A stretch of 64,000 nt of DNA from Paramacrobiotus metropolitanus (Eukaryota > Tardigrada > Eutardigrada > Parachela > Macrobiotidae): assembly GCF_019649055.1 (NCBI RefSeq), contig NW_026570251.1, positions 806,001 to 870,000 of the forward strand, given 5' to 3'. The notes under the pieces were generated by a model. It was not told where the DNA came from and ran no database searches. It was given only the letters and a program-made list of their open reading frames with translations. This document shows, piece after piece, positions 42,916-55,387 of this stretch (position 1 is the first letter of the stretch; every line of letters starts with the position of its first letter). Position numbers and translations under genes: made by a program.

Positions 42916-43647
42916 CGCAGCGCCATATCTGCTTATCGTTGGGCTGGCGCCATTGTTCTTTTTTGAGGAGAACAATGGTGCGCCCCTTATGTACGTAATC
43001 AGATTTTTGGTTTCAATCGTTTTTCGCGTTCGACGGGTGTTATTTTAGCGGACGTTGGCAATTTGGCAGTGTCAGTCAGCCTGGCAGGTCAAGAATACAA
43101 TAATGATAAGAAGAAACAACGATCGCTGGGCTGTCAGAAAACTCAGCATGGAGCATATGATTTGATGTGAATGATTTTACCTAAACTTTCGAATATGCAG
43201 ATATCTTGGATTTTAAAACAAAAAGGTTCCGTGACGTAAAACAATCAAGAAGCACCTAATGGCCGGTTGCTGGCCGTGATCAATCGTCGAGTTCATTGCG
43301 ACCTTCTCCGAGCGGATTCTTCGAGACTGATAACTGAATGGTCATGCGACTCATGCCTCATGGTGAGATTCGGCTGGGCAATATTTTTGCTCCTTTTCCA
43401 TGTGTCAGCATTCTCGGCATGGCATCCTTCAAATTTCCCGCCACTTTTTCAATAAACGCCATAAATTAGGGCAAAAATGGCTGTCGTAACGCCAGCTAGT
43501 GGTCCGACGTTACAAGGATACATTTTCTTATCAGGACGTGGAGTGGCGATACTTTGAAGGCAATCGCACAATTCCGAGGATAAGAGTTCAAAGAATCGCT
43601 TCGTTTATATTGTGTTCCCTTTTCAAAAGTTTTGAACGTATTTTTTA

Positions 43648-43795
43648 GATACAAACAATTATTACGGTTTTAACTCAGACAATTATTACAGTTTTTACAG
43701 ATACAGACAACAGGCAATTATTACGGTTTAGATACAGACAATTTACCAGGTTAGATACAGACAATTGTTACAGTTTTAACTGAGAACAATTTATT
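43648..43795 (+). repeat. Minisatellite, about 28-bp unit
   Basis: About five copies of GATACAGACAATTATTACGG type follow each other, with small length changes. Confidence 0.65.
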
Positions 43796-43895
43796 TTCAT
43801 TCAGCGATCACTCGATCCAACTTAAAATAAGGAGTATGCCGACAATTATAAGTTTAAATAACAAGTACTGAGTCCTGTAAATGACAAGTACTGAT

Positions 43896-43985
43896 CTGTA
43901 GAGAACGCTAACGGTGAGTGATTAATCCACGTCATCCATTCCGTCCTAATGATATTTTTGCATCTGCAAATCCCGTGACCACTTC
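43896..43985 (+). repeat. Third partial copy of arm sequence
   Basis: GAGAACGCTAACGGTGAGTG and the following bases match the right arm at about 46605-46690 in direct orientation (and the left arm inverted). Confidence 0.75.
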
Positions 43986-44132
43986 CCTTAATACATGAGA
44001 AACATTATCTACGCTAGGGAGATAATATAACACCGCGAGGATAAGCCAGCGTACTATGGCTACGCTGCATAATACCGATTTCTGCGGATTAGAAATAATG
44101 CCGGCTTAGTAATGACGAAATATTTGCTGTTC

Positions 44133-44306
44133 AGATCAGTACCGGGCACCCAACGACAGCTGCGAAGCGTGCAACTCCGGCGACTCCAGCATGGTCACCC
44201 ACGTAACGCAGATCCCCGGGGCGAAGGGCGGCCGGCCGTTCCCGGGTCCTGGCATATCGTCCTCAGCGAATGCGCCGGTTAATTTCAACATAATTCTGGA
44301 ATGGTG
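44133..44306 (+). CDS. Possible terminal exon, GC-rich
   Basis: After a TTGCTGTTCAG acceptor-like site, an open frame of about 57 codons encodes CEACNSGDSSMVTHV, a G/P-rich stretch and an end NIILEW before TGA. It is GC-rich amid AT-rich DNA. No upstream exon was found and the family is not recognised. Confidence 0.3.
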
Positions 44307-46015
44307 ATTTTTAGACCGTGTCCAATCAGTGGACTGTACTGCATTTAAATCTCTACGATTTTGGATGTTTTTTCAATGTTTAAAATTTGATAACTTTAGC
44401 TAGTGTAAATCTGATATATGTGCAAGCGTATTAATGTATGTGCTCGCCGCTGCCGATTAATAGATTTTTTAATATTTCATAATATTATTATAAAGTCAAT
44501 AATTATGTACCGTAATTCTGTACGGATTAAGGACTGTAATAACGATGATTGTCGGGTACTTAATTCGGTGTTGGGCGAATGTGAATAAAAAGAAAGAGCT
44601 AACATTAATATTCTCCAAGTCAGTCATGCTATCGCAACCGGATATAATGTGCGCACGGTCGATGGTTCTCACAGCAATGTGCACAAATCTTTTGGCTACA
44701 GAAGAAGATCAGAAAACAACGGAAAGCAGGTGTTTGAGAGTGCGCGGAAGCGAAATTTTTCGGGAATGTACGTAGTGAATAATTCCAGTGTTGTGCCGTA
44801 TACCGGGTCTATATAATTGATATAAATGTACCGGCGCACTTCCCTTAGCTTAAAACAGCACACTACAGTGCCTTTCTAGTTTCTACTGGCTGGTTAAAAC
44901 CTGTACCGCGAAATCGGTACAAGCGGCATAGAGAAGCCGAGGCGAAGCAAGTGCTTAATAAGAAATACCTGACGTTCTCTCAGTTGCACGAGCACAGAGC
45001 AGGAACTCGGGCAGCCATGAACAAATGCAGATTAACAAACGCAGATTGTACCTAGTGCGATTTGCTCCAAAGCAAAATGCAACCGGAAGTCGAAAATGAT
45101 CGTGCGACCGAAAATTGAAATTGACGTCACGCCAAGGAAGCTGTGATTGGTCAGAGTTTTCGCTCGGCTCGGAAATTTGCCAGGCTAAGCATTTTGGCTG
45201 AACCTGGCATCTTCTGAAAATTCCAAAAAAACCGACTTTTTGGAATTTTCATTTTCCCGTCTTCGGGGAGATGCCGAGAGTCTGAAATTCCAAATCTACT
45301 GTGTCGTCGTGCCGTACTCCCGTTGTCTAGCAGTTACGAATAACAATCTTTGAATTTATGTTTCTCCGTGCATATTGCTACTGCCTTTTTCAGTCGCACA
45401 GCACCTTTACCATGTCAAACTGCTTAATTTAAAAATATTGAAAATTTCAGTAAAAAAATGGGCGTAAATCCAATTAATGGTGCATTTTGAATTTTGCCAC
45501 AAGCAGCACTTTGTCACCGCACGCGGTCTATTAATATTACGCGATAATGCTCATGCATTACAGTATACTTCTATTTCGAAATATGAATAACTCCGGTCGA
45601 ATCGATAATATCAGAATCAAATGGTCCAGTGTGGTGCGAAGAATGTGTTCGTCTGCCACTTGTGCAAGTTTCGACTTGCAAAATCAGGCTAGTTCTGCTG
45701 CGCAAAAATGAAACAGCTGATATCGATGGCCAGTTTACGGCCGTTGCGAAGTGACTCCATGTGAAATGCTGATAACAAAAGTTTTTTATCGCTCTGAGGA
45801 GCTATAATTGTTCAACCGTGATGGAATGCATTCGTACGCGGTATACATGCATATGTAATACGGCCAAGCCAAGGCCAAGGCATAACACTACACTACGCGA
45901 TGATAGTGTATGATTTGCCATGCTACGGCGAGTACAGTATTAAACCTTTCGTTGAGAGCGTGAGATGGTAACTGTCCTAACGAATTATAATGACTAATGA
46001 AGAGCGAAGCGGATA
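44307..46015. other. Spacer end, no gene; contains a 14-bp hairpin
   Basis: GAAAATTCCAAAAA / TTTTTGGAATTTTC pair at about 45217-45251. A segment near 44735-44860 resembles the end of the foldback element at 62965-63550 (shared GAGTGCGCG and CACTTCCCTT). Confidence 0.5.
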
Positions 46016-47055
46016 ATGAGATTTATTTGTTATAATTACGTGTTGTTTTACTCATAACATAAAAAGCGTTTAACTGTGCAGCCTAATCAGTAAAAGTAAA
46101 AACGATGAATGAGACCACGAAGACGGTATAGACGCACTGCGTTTCGTGACCTGTTTATTGCTCGGTTAGCTGATGGGGCATAACCTAATAAGATGTAAGA
46201 TTCCGAAGAAAAAAATTTTCACAGTGAACTTGTACTAGTACGAGCACAATATCCAATTGATGGTGAGTAAAGATAGGAATGCACGGAGCTTAACGGTTAT
46301 CATTTGTGCTTACTGCTTCCGTTATTGGCGCATATTAGACATCCGCATGAATTGCCTATTTCCGATATTATTTTTTTTGTCGATGACAATTTTGGTGTAC
46401 TGACGATAAATTTGTCGTAGAAGCGCGGATATTATTGTACAGATCAAGATGAAAAAGTACTGTGTGCACGATAGCTTGTCCGCTCCGAACGTGACTTTTG
46501 TGAAACGCTATGCAAAAGCCTATAACACATCAGTTTTTTCGTGACTCACTCAGCCAGAACGCATACGTATGTCTGATAACACAAAAACTATTAATAGGGG
46601 TAGAGAACGCTAACGGTGAGTGATTAATCCCCGTCATCCATTTAATGATATTTTTGCATCTGCAAATCCCCGTGACCGTTCCTTGCCTGACTGTCCAGTT
46701 GAACGTTCGTGCGAAGTAACGGTATGACCTAACATGGAAACCATTTTTATGGAACCATTTAATCGGCAGTTATGCCTGTATTACAATGGTACGATCGCTA
46801 CAAGAATTATTAATACAGTACATAAAAACCATAATAACAGTTTTGCTAATCAGTGATTAGTAATCAGATGCGGGTGGAAGAATCCACATTGCACAGCAGC
46901 AACAAGAACAGAGAGAAACGAATGTGCAAGCTACAGCCTTGCAGCTTCCACAGTTTGTGCACTGCACATGTTACTAAAAACTACAGCAAACTACAGCTAC
47001 AGCAAACAATGCTGATTACGCTAAGAAAGCGTCGGTTGCCTTACTTGATCTGCTG

Positions 47056-49381
47056 TCAGACGCCGAAGACCTCGCTGATCCCCAGCACTGCCAGTTTGCT
47101 CAGCTGACCAACAGCCATTGTCCGCAGGTCCTCTTCATCCCAGCAGCGTGGTTTCCCGTCGCGATAGAAAGGACTGAACCTGCTAAAGCCAGAAGACATA
47201 ACTGCAGATCATAGATTGCAAATATCACGATTCGATTGAATGGATTCCATGTTGAGGTACTTCCAAATCTCTCTCCACTGCTCGGGATAGACCAAGTTGC
47301 GCACCCAGCGCTCGTGCACCTGCGCCACTTTGGCGTAAAGGTCATCGCCGACCGGCGGACTGTGAGCGTTGACGGCCCACATGAATCGACTGGTCCAGAT
47401 GCGCTTGTCCGCGTCGGAGTTGGCTATTTCGTCCGCCTCGCAGTGGAAATTTTTCCACGGGAAGATGGAACTGTATCCGGTCGATTGTCAGTTTGGGCGC
47501 TGAAATATTCAGTGGGACCATTAGCTTTTGCTCCGCTGGCGGCAGCTTAATATTCCGCGAGTGGCCAACTGGAAATATGTAATCCATTGCGCGGCCAAAC
47601 AGATCACACAGCGTCCAGTTGCGGATGATGATGCGCTGTGCGTAGTCGTAAAACCTCGTGCTTGAAAATGCGTAGCTATGCTCCTGATTGGGAGAGCCGC
47701 TGAAATGCAGAACGAAGTCGCATAGGATGAGCAGTTCTAGGCGTGGTTTTACAACACTGAACAGCTGCCAACAGATGTCCGTCATAGCGCAGTCTGGACG
47801 AGGCCAGATAATGGTGTGGCTTTTCGTTGTTGGCCTGATAGTGCGCATTAACAGCAGCAGAGCACTGTGGTTGCTGCGACACTGGGTGGTGCTTTTGGTG
47901 CAAGAGTGGCAGCGGAATACAATGTGTTTCGTGTTGCTCGGATCGACGAGAATCTGCTGCCACAACGCACACACCCTGCGAAATGGTAACGGTCATTCGT
48001 GATATCAAGTTATCGAAATGATTAAATTTGTACGTGCCCCCACGATAAAGCGTCCTCCAACCGGACTGAAAATACGGCCGCTTCGTAAATTACAGTCTAG
48101 GGGGGTTATCAAGTACCAAGTGCAGCAAAACGAAAAGAGGACCAATTGTCGAGGGAGCAGAGTCAAGAACTAAAAATACGACACCGTACCGTATTTAGCG
48201 TTCTTGGCAGAGTCGGCAACGGCAGATCGTGCAAATTGCAACCATGCACGGTTGACAATTATGTGCAAAACAGCAGCATGATTTAAGGGCTTGACAGCTA
48301 CTAGCGGTTGATTGCCAGTTTTTACGTTAACCGTGAACTGACAAACTTCTACGGTTGACAACAATTACAGCATAAATCGATCACCATTGAGTATACTGAC
48401 CTTTTTGTGGTTGCTTGCATTTGCAGGTCCAAGTGCTGCAAAACTTCTTCCCACAGCAGTGGCGGCAAACGACAGAGGTCACCGCCTGGCATGTCAACCG
48501 ACGTATCCGCTACCCATAAACAATTCCTTACCAGTTGGTAGATGAGGGAAGGGTTGTTCTATAAACTTACGCATTGGGGAAATCAAACACAGACTCTTTC
48601 TCTTGCCGTCCGCAACCCATCGCTCCGTGAGTTGCTGCAACTCCTGCAGCAACATGGCGCTCGTCCATTGAGCCTTCAGCAGTTCAACTGGAGCGCTTAG
48701 CACAATCAAAGTGCAGCTGTCGGCTTCGATGCGCAGATGGAAACGACAGCTGTCTCGCAACTCCTTCAGCGGCTGGTTGCCGATCGGAGCATCACAGAGA
48801 CGCTGGACAAGACGACAGCGGTCCGCGGCATGTTGGACGACGGATGACGCCCCGGGTAAAAGAAAAACGTTCTTCACGTAATGAAGGTTAGTGCCGCCGT
48901 TGGCGCAAGTTGCTTCTGTCAACGATAACTCGGCGATGACCTGGCAGCAGTCACCCGCTTCCAAGGCGATAGGAGGCTGCGAGTCGGCCCTCTGCGATTT
49001 ACTGATAAAAAGTATGCTTGGGCCCGTATCGTCAAAAATGCAGCCCCGTATAAATGCCGCTCGGAAGCGGAACGGCCTGCTGTTTTCATCTCGCAGTGCT
49101 ACCTGCACTGGGTCCGGAGAATTCTTCCTGCTCAAGTAAATATCGTGGTCAGATAATGCTGCCGTTGGCCACACGCGGTTGGCCTCTATCCAAAACGAAT
49201 CCGTGCTGCTGGCAAAATTTACGAAGATAAAATCGCCGTCGTAGGAGATGTCCTGGATGTATCCCAACCAATAAACATCGGCGTTGTTATCCTTTCGCAC
49301 CACCACCGTAATCTGGTAGTTAATGCTACATTCACTGTTGGCAAACAACATCCGCCGAAAAGGCGGCAACGCGGAAGCCAT
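47056..49381 (-). pseudogene. F-box gene with long N-terminal domain, right copy
   Basis: Exon 1 (from Met 49381) is uninterrupted for about 283 codons, including the 25 bp missing on the left. The F-box exon follows at about 48427-48511. The last exon (from about 47974) keeps the AA dinucleotide lost on the left, but has one extra A in a run at about 47447-47451 that shifts the frame. So this copy is intact at the front and broken near the end. Confidence 0.65.
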
Positions 49382-52121
49382 TAAATAGCTGTCGACTTTC
49401 TTGCCACGTCTTGAATGAGTTTTTGCAACAATATTACTGATGCTGAAGCAGAAAGACAAGTCACAACTGACCGGCCTGCTCCTCTCAGTTGTTCGTTGAG
49501 TTGCTAGGATGCATCGCTTTTCAATCGCCGTAGTGTTCAAAGTTCAAACTCATACTTGCTCGATCTGGTAGCGCATACATGATGCGATAACAACAGGGCG
49601 CTCTGTCAACCTCTGTGCCGTACTAGCCGTACAGCCGGCGCAGGCGTCATGCTGGCTGCACCGGTCAACTGCTTCTCACGCCAGAGAACAATAGCCGTCT
49701 GCACTGCATCCGGTTTTGCTCTCCTCTGGTTGGTTAGCCCCTCTACTTTGCCAAAATAAAGAGCCACGTAAGGAGAGAAACGTGAGCATTGGATGGTTGT
49801 GTTTCAGATACCGAAAGATCCTTACTATCCCTGAAATATCACTCCCGTCTCTAGTAATTTGTCTTTCTTTGAAATTTATGTGCTCAGTAGTGGTTAAAAT
49901 ATTCGTAGAGATTTGATCGCGCTCAGTTGAGCATTCACGCCACACAGTCGTGCAGCATTCGCTTCGTTTTCTTCGGTAAATTCTTCGAGTCAGACTGTCA
50001 CAGGCTCAGGGCCTGCAGCAACTCGATCTGGCAAGCGTGTGATCTGATCGCGTTATTACAGAATTCAGAATACGGTATATTACTTTTTATTACTGCGCTC
50101 CGGCTACGCGCTGTTAGAAGTTGGCTAAAGTATGGACTTTTATCCAGCTGGACCGCTTTCCTTCTCTCCTATTGACGAAGGAAAGTGGTCCAGCTGGATG
50201 CAGTCGTACAAAGCAGTGTGGATGTGGTTTGTGTTGTTGCATCTCCTAGCTTTAATTGGAAACTTGCAGAGGATTTGAGATGACCGTTCGGACGAAGAGT
50301 GATGCGCTGAATGCCGCCGACTGCTGTGATGGAGGCAATGGTGCAAAGGAGCATCAGTCACCGAGCCTTCATCACAGCAGTCGCGGTTGTATCTGAACAA
50401 CGGAGAAGCGGATGTCATCCGTATGCAAAAAGAGCTCAGGATCTTTCCGGGGAAATTATCTCGGCTGACATTCCGGACAATTCCATTTTCGGCTGACTTT
50501 GCAGCCGAAATGGAATTGTATGGGAAGATCCAGAGACCAATCCATCTTCCCGGACAAATCATTCTCAGCTCCTCTCAAATCTTCCCGGATCTTTATGGAC
50601 AAATGGATATGAATTCTTTTCATTTTTGGCCGCTTTCTAGAAATTCTTTGGCATTCTTAGTATTGTCAATCCCGCAGAAGCTGGAGCGCAGTCTGACTTC
50701 TAAGATTTGACCAAACTGACGCACGGAACCATTACCGACGACAGCGATGGGTTCCCGTTCGGCGGCCAGGTGTACCGCAATATGTTCAGATGTTCCATAA
50801 GCAGAATAATGCGGAATTTAGATTGCCGATGATATCGAAAAACAAACTTGGGTTTCTGCTTGGTATATGGGATTTGTAATAAGCCGACTTGGCACGTGCA
50901 CGTTTCTGCCGTTTAATGTTTTTTTCCAAATCTACATAATATATTCTTAGGTACGTTAACTTCTGCAACGACCTGTACATCGACTATACAAAATCGTTCT
51001 GGGTATTTCTGCTATCCCAATAATAATTATGCAGCTAATCACAATAATACCTATAATAAATGCGCCATGCTTTAATTTTTGTTATGTATGCATGACTTTA
51101 TTTCGTATGGTTGTTTTTTTACAAATGGCTGCAAAGGCATCATGTAAAAGTTAGGAACACGATGTGATATTTCTTTCGTTATATATATATATATATATAT
51201 ATATTTCGTGGTATACGTATATGTTTTTTTCTGATAGGCCCCCGCACATTTATCAGTAAATAGCTATCAAATAAACTTTTTGGAAACTACTTGCCAGGAT
51301 CAACGGTGTTTTATCCAGTGCTGACCAGATAATTCGCCTGTTCTTGCATTATTCCACTCCATTAAAGCCCGGTACCATATTCCGTGTAAACTGTTCTGTA
51401 AACTCGAACTGCAATCTTGCAATTATACCTGCTCGATAACAAATGCAGTCAGTGCTTTAAGGAAAACAGCCGGAAGTAATGTTAACAACAGAGAGCGACT
51501 CAACGCAGTGATAGCTGCTGTATCGCGATGCACTCAGTATGTGAAACTGGTAAAAAGTACATGGGTTGTTAACCATTAAGCCAACGCCTTTTCACACACG
51601 CTTGTGATACGTGCTTCGATGGCCATCAGTCTGTCTGCATACCGGAAGTGGTTACGGTTGTTTTATGACTTTAAGCATCTTTGCATTAGTTGGCGGTTAG
51701 CAGTGCTCCTTCAGAGTATAAAACGATCAGATAACAAAACACCAAAGAAAACTTTTCAATACAATTATCGGTGCAAATGAGAACAAGAAAGTGGCTGTTT
51801 TCGGTTATGACAGTAAAAAATGCCACTATTTTCGACTGCGAGCTGATCAATCATCAAATGTCTGGCTGCGTAAGGTTACAGAATCATATTCCACACATTT
51901 GTATTTCGGTCCTCGTTTTCATAAGCGTAGAAGAAAACCCGTTGCACAAACTATATCCTGCGTTCGTTCAGCGCCAAATAAGATACCAGTAACCCTGCAG
52001 AAAATTATATGCTAAAACTAAAGAGTCGAAAAGGATACGTTGTAACGACACAGCTGCGGACACAGCATTCTCTGTAAGGCAAAAAAATTACGTGAGGTGC
52101 CGACCAAATCTTGGCGCACAC

Positions 52122-53188
52122 GTAGATTAGCGTCGAAATGACAATTCATACGCGAAACAGCACTGTGTAGAACCCTTCCAAATGAATCCATTGCCGTTCC
52201 ACGATCAGCTCGCTCAGTTGAACGTGCAAACCTCGCCTGATGCGCGACAACTTGTCCAGCTGCATCTCTTCCAGACCTTCCACGCACCACTTCTTCTCGG
52301 AGTATTACGAAGACGGAAGCTGATCCGCCAGCTGCAGCGCGCACAGTGCCTGCAAACTGAAATCTTAAAATCTTAACAGAACGAAAGGAAAGTTCTCAAT
52401 AGTACCGTGAAGAGGATAGCTTTCGCTTTTTTTTGCGCGCAGATCCCCGCCCACTTTGTAGCACTGGTATAGTTTGTGCACCCCGTCCTGATCGCCCGGC
52501 ACCGGCAGCGCCGCCTCCATCGCTTCTCACAACGCACATCCGAAATCACCGTCCAGTTGCAGTCGCGTGCCATGGAAGTCAATTTTCCAGGATTTTAACA
52601 GCGATTTCCTCCGCTTTGCATCGATAATTTCGCTTTATAACGGATCGGTGTGAAAGTCCCAGGCCAGTGACGGCACCGAGTTTGGCCCGATGTGAATGAC
52701 ATCGCACGGCAAATGGCGGCACACGAAAACAAAATCCTCCAGCCAACAATAACCCCATTTCGAATCCTCGTGCACCGGAGAGGACAGGTGTTGACCGCAA
52801 GCGGTATTACTGGCCACAGCGCGACTTATCAGCAAATTCCGCCGGACGCGGTACAGATGAATGGAGCGCAGTCGGATGCCGGCGAGATGAGCAGCCGCAA
52901 GCAGGACCTTCACCAGCGCCATCTCGATGTATTGGGGGCAGCACTGCCCAATGTGCCCATCCTTGGCAGCTGTTAGAACCAGGCGTTGTGTGGTGGAACG
53001 TAGGCAATGGAGTATCGCCTTCGAGCCGCTGTTGTAAGTCCGTTGCTTCGGATGACAATACTGAAACGCAACCTTGGCGCCTCTAGGATCCGGTTCCACA
53101 AGGCGCACACATCGCGCACCTGCGTCAGCTTTAAAGTATCGAGGTGGGAAAATGCTTCCTCTATCAACTCTGCTGGCGGCCTCTTCAC
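52122..53188 (-). pseudogene. Decayed F-box-like gene, right-arm copy
   Basis: Mirror copy of 31014-32080 with the same early frame change and only scattered substitutions (for example an Asp-Pro-Leu end instead of Asp-Leu-Leu). Confidence 0.65.
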
Positions 53189-53809
53189 CGTGACGTTAAC
53201 AGATGCAAATTTTATTAGAAAAATTTGAAACTCGCGTTTGGGGGCGCTCGGTTATGATCCCCATTCCTTTTCATCTTGGTCAACAAACGCGCACGTATCG
53301 TCCAGCGTTGCAGAGAAAGCTTTTATGTTCCTGTTGCGGTACGAAGAAACGTGCGTCCTTTCGTTTGTCGGGCCGTTATTTAACCCTTTGCAAGAATTTG
53401 ATGAGCAATATTGTTAAGGACTTCTTATTCACCTTTTTACGAAAATTGTAAAATTTATTCTGAGAACTTTATGCCTAAACAGCCTTTATGGCGGCAAAAT
53501 AGGCTCATGTTTTCCAGATTTTATTGCAGGAAAGCGTAAGCCATTCTTTTCATGTTCAGCCTCAGATATAAAACGAATTAGCGATGTCATAATACACCAC
53601 AAATCAAATTATGACATTTTCTGCTGACGAAATCAAAATAAAAATAATAATAATGTTTTTAAATGATTTACTTCAATAATTTCCTGACCCTTAAAATTAT
53701 TTAGGAAAATTATGAACTATTACTAAATGAATAAAACTTATGGGCTGGATCGCCTGAATAATTCACTATGCCGCGTCGCACGATTCACAATCAGGGGAAC
53801 CAGGAACGG

Positions 53810-54465
53810 CTAGTGGGGCAGGAAATTCATCAGCTGGATGAGGAAATGCACAGCGATACGCGACAGTTTCCCCAGCTCCAGTCCTTGCAAACCGTGCAAA
53901 CACCACTTCTTCCCGCGATAATGCAGCAAAGGACGCGGATCGGCCGTGTGGGTCGCGCACAACGCCTGCCAAGAGAAAAATATGCTTCCATGAAAGGGAG
54001 ATCGATTTCGTATTAAATGGTGCAGTCTTACCCTGCAAACCATGTCCCGCTTCTCAAACCTAACCACGTGGACAGGAGACCTAATTCTTTACGGCATGGC
54101 GCTGCCAATCCCGCTTCCAAGGCACTCCACAGGGCGCCGCCGAGAGCGGCAGTGATGCGTTGGCGATGGACGTAAATATCGGTAGACAGCTTCAGGGCGC
54201 AATTTATCCTGCGTCACAGACTCACATTGTCCAGATACGAGAAAACTTCCGTCCACAATTCCGTCGGCAACACAGCAACGTCACACTCTTCTACAATGTG
54301 TAGCAAAGGTTCAGGCATCCGTGAAGAGAAAACCCACAAGACGCCGTGATAACGCTTGAGAGTTTTCTGCAACAGAATATCACAGTAGGCAACTTTTGCA
54401 TGCTTAAAGAAATACCACTTTACAGGCCCGGACAGCTTCGCAGCTCGGCTGTAAGCGTAAGGCAC
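53810..54465 (-). pseudogene. F-box-like gene spanning the right-arm border, internally deleted
   Basis: A first segment holds the F-box VLPTELWTEVFSYLD, then a GTGAGT donor. A middle segment (ITAALGGALWSALEAG) matches the region before the last exon of the 55388 gene, followed by the last exon (LCATHTADPRPLLHYRGKKW). The stretch of about 150 residues expected between F-box and middle segment is missing. Confidence 0.6.
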
Positions 54466-54768
54466 GTTGTCGAAATGCTATCTGTACGTGCTGGGAACAC
54501 TTGCACCCTTGCAAGTTACAGGTATTTACGAAAGCGGTCGTCAATAGTTCGTTTCTACTACGAGGAGGGAACAAGCATCTTCGGTAGCACGTTCGAATAG
54601 TCAAGACTCTTTGAACACTGTGCGTCAAGTGTGCGACAGCATGATTCATTTAACAGCCAACCGTGGAATGTTGCCCATCTGCGTGCACGTCACCGTCAAC
54701 CGTGGATGGGTGCCATGATTGACAGTGTCCAAGGTAAACGTGGACTGCCAGCCTTCCGCGGTTGACTG

Positions 54769-55155
54769 TTAAGCCAGACTTGCAGCCACATAACCGTTAT
54801 CTATTGTGTAAACGGCGTGGAGTGTGCGGATCTGGTTCCACCGGAGCGATTGCGCTAGAGTGTGCCAAGCGATTGGTGGCCCACAGTTGGCCGGACAGCT
54901 CCTGCTGCCTAGCCTGATGGAAAATCCGAATCTTACTGTCTTCGCCCTGTCCCAGTCAAGACCGTCACATTCCACAAGCGCATCCTGTTGTTGTCGGAAG
55001 CAGGGCACTGCCCCCTCGCCGATGTCGGTAAACTCGTCGAATGTTTGAATAAGGAACTGAGCCACAAACAATACCATTTCCGTCACGTTTGTTTTGCGAA
55101 CATAGTGGATGGACGGCTGTTGTTCGTCTGGCGGCTCCCCAGCAGATGGGAACAT
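54769..55155 (-). CDS. Hypothetical exon, 128 codons
   Basis: An open frame with balanced composition (FLIQTFDEFTDIGEG, ALVECDGLDWDR) lies between two F-box genes; the frame continues upstream without a Met. No domain recognised. It could be an exon of an F-box family member. Confidence 0.35.
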   Translation of the reverse strand: MFPSAGEPPDEQQPSIHYVRKTNVTEMVLFVAQFLIQTFDEFTDIGEGAVPCFRQQQDALVECDGLDWDRAKTVRFGFSIRLGSRSCPANCGPPIAWHTLAQSLRWNQIRTLHAVYTIDNGYVAASLA

Positions 55156-55387
55156 CTGGCGAAAGGCCCATTCCAGGATATTTCTCTGTACCCTGAATGC
55201 GTTCAGGTAGCCGCAAAAAACTATTAACTATTATTTACAGCACTTGTCAAAAAGATTTTATCTAGGATAGGTTGTGTTACTTGTGTATAGTTGACCGATC
55301 AAAAACTGGCTTTTTTTTGGTTCAGAATGTCAGTAAAAAATAACGATAATTTTAAAAATTTGATGTTGAAGAAAATGGTGCCAGAAA

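Larger units (their letters stand above)
46016..53983 (-). repeat. Right arm of the 8-kb inverted duplication
   Basis: This is the reverse complement of 30219-38150. At its outer end the arm continues without a break into a larger F-box gene, whereas the left arm ends abruptly, so this side is likely the original at that border. Confidence 0.92.

Noticed and set aside
30219-53983. Inverted duplication as a pure assembly artefact
   Set aside because: The arms differ by indels of 2 and 25 bp and by substitutions, and are joined to different unique flanks, so two real sequences exist. Two haplotypes wrongly joined remain possible and are listed as a test.
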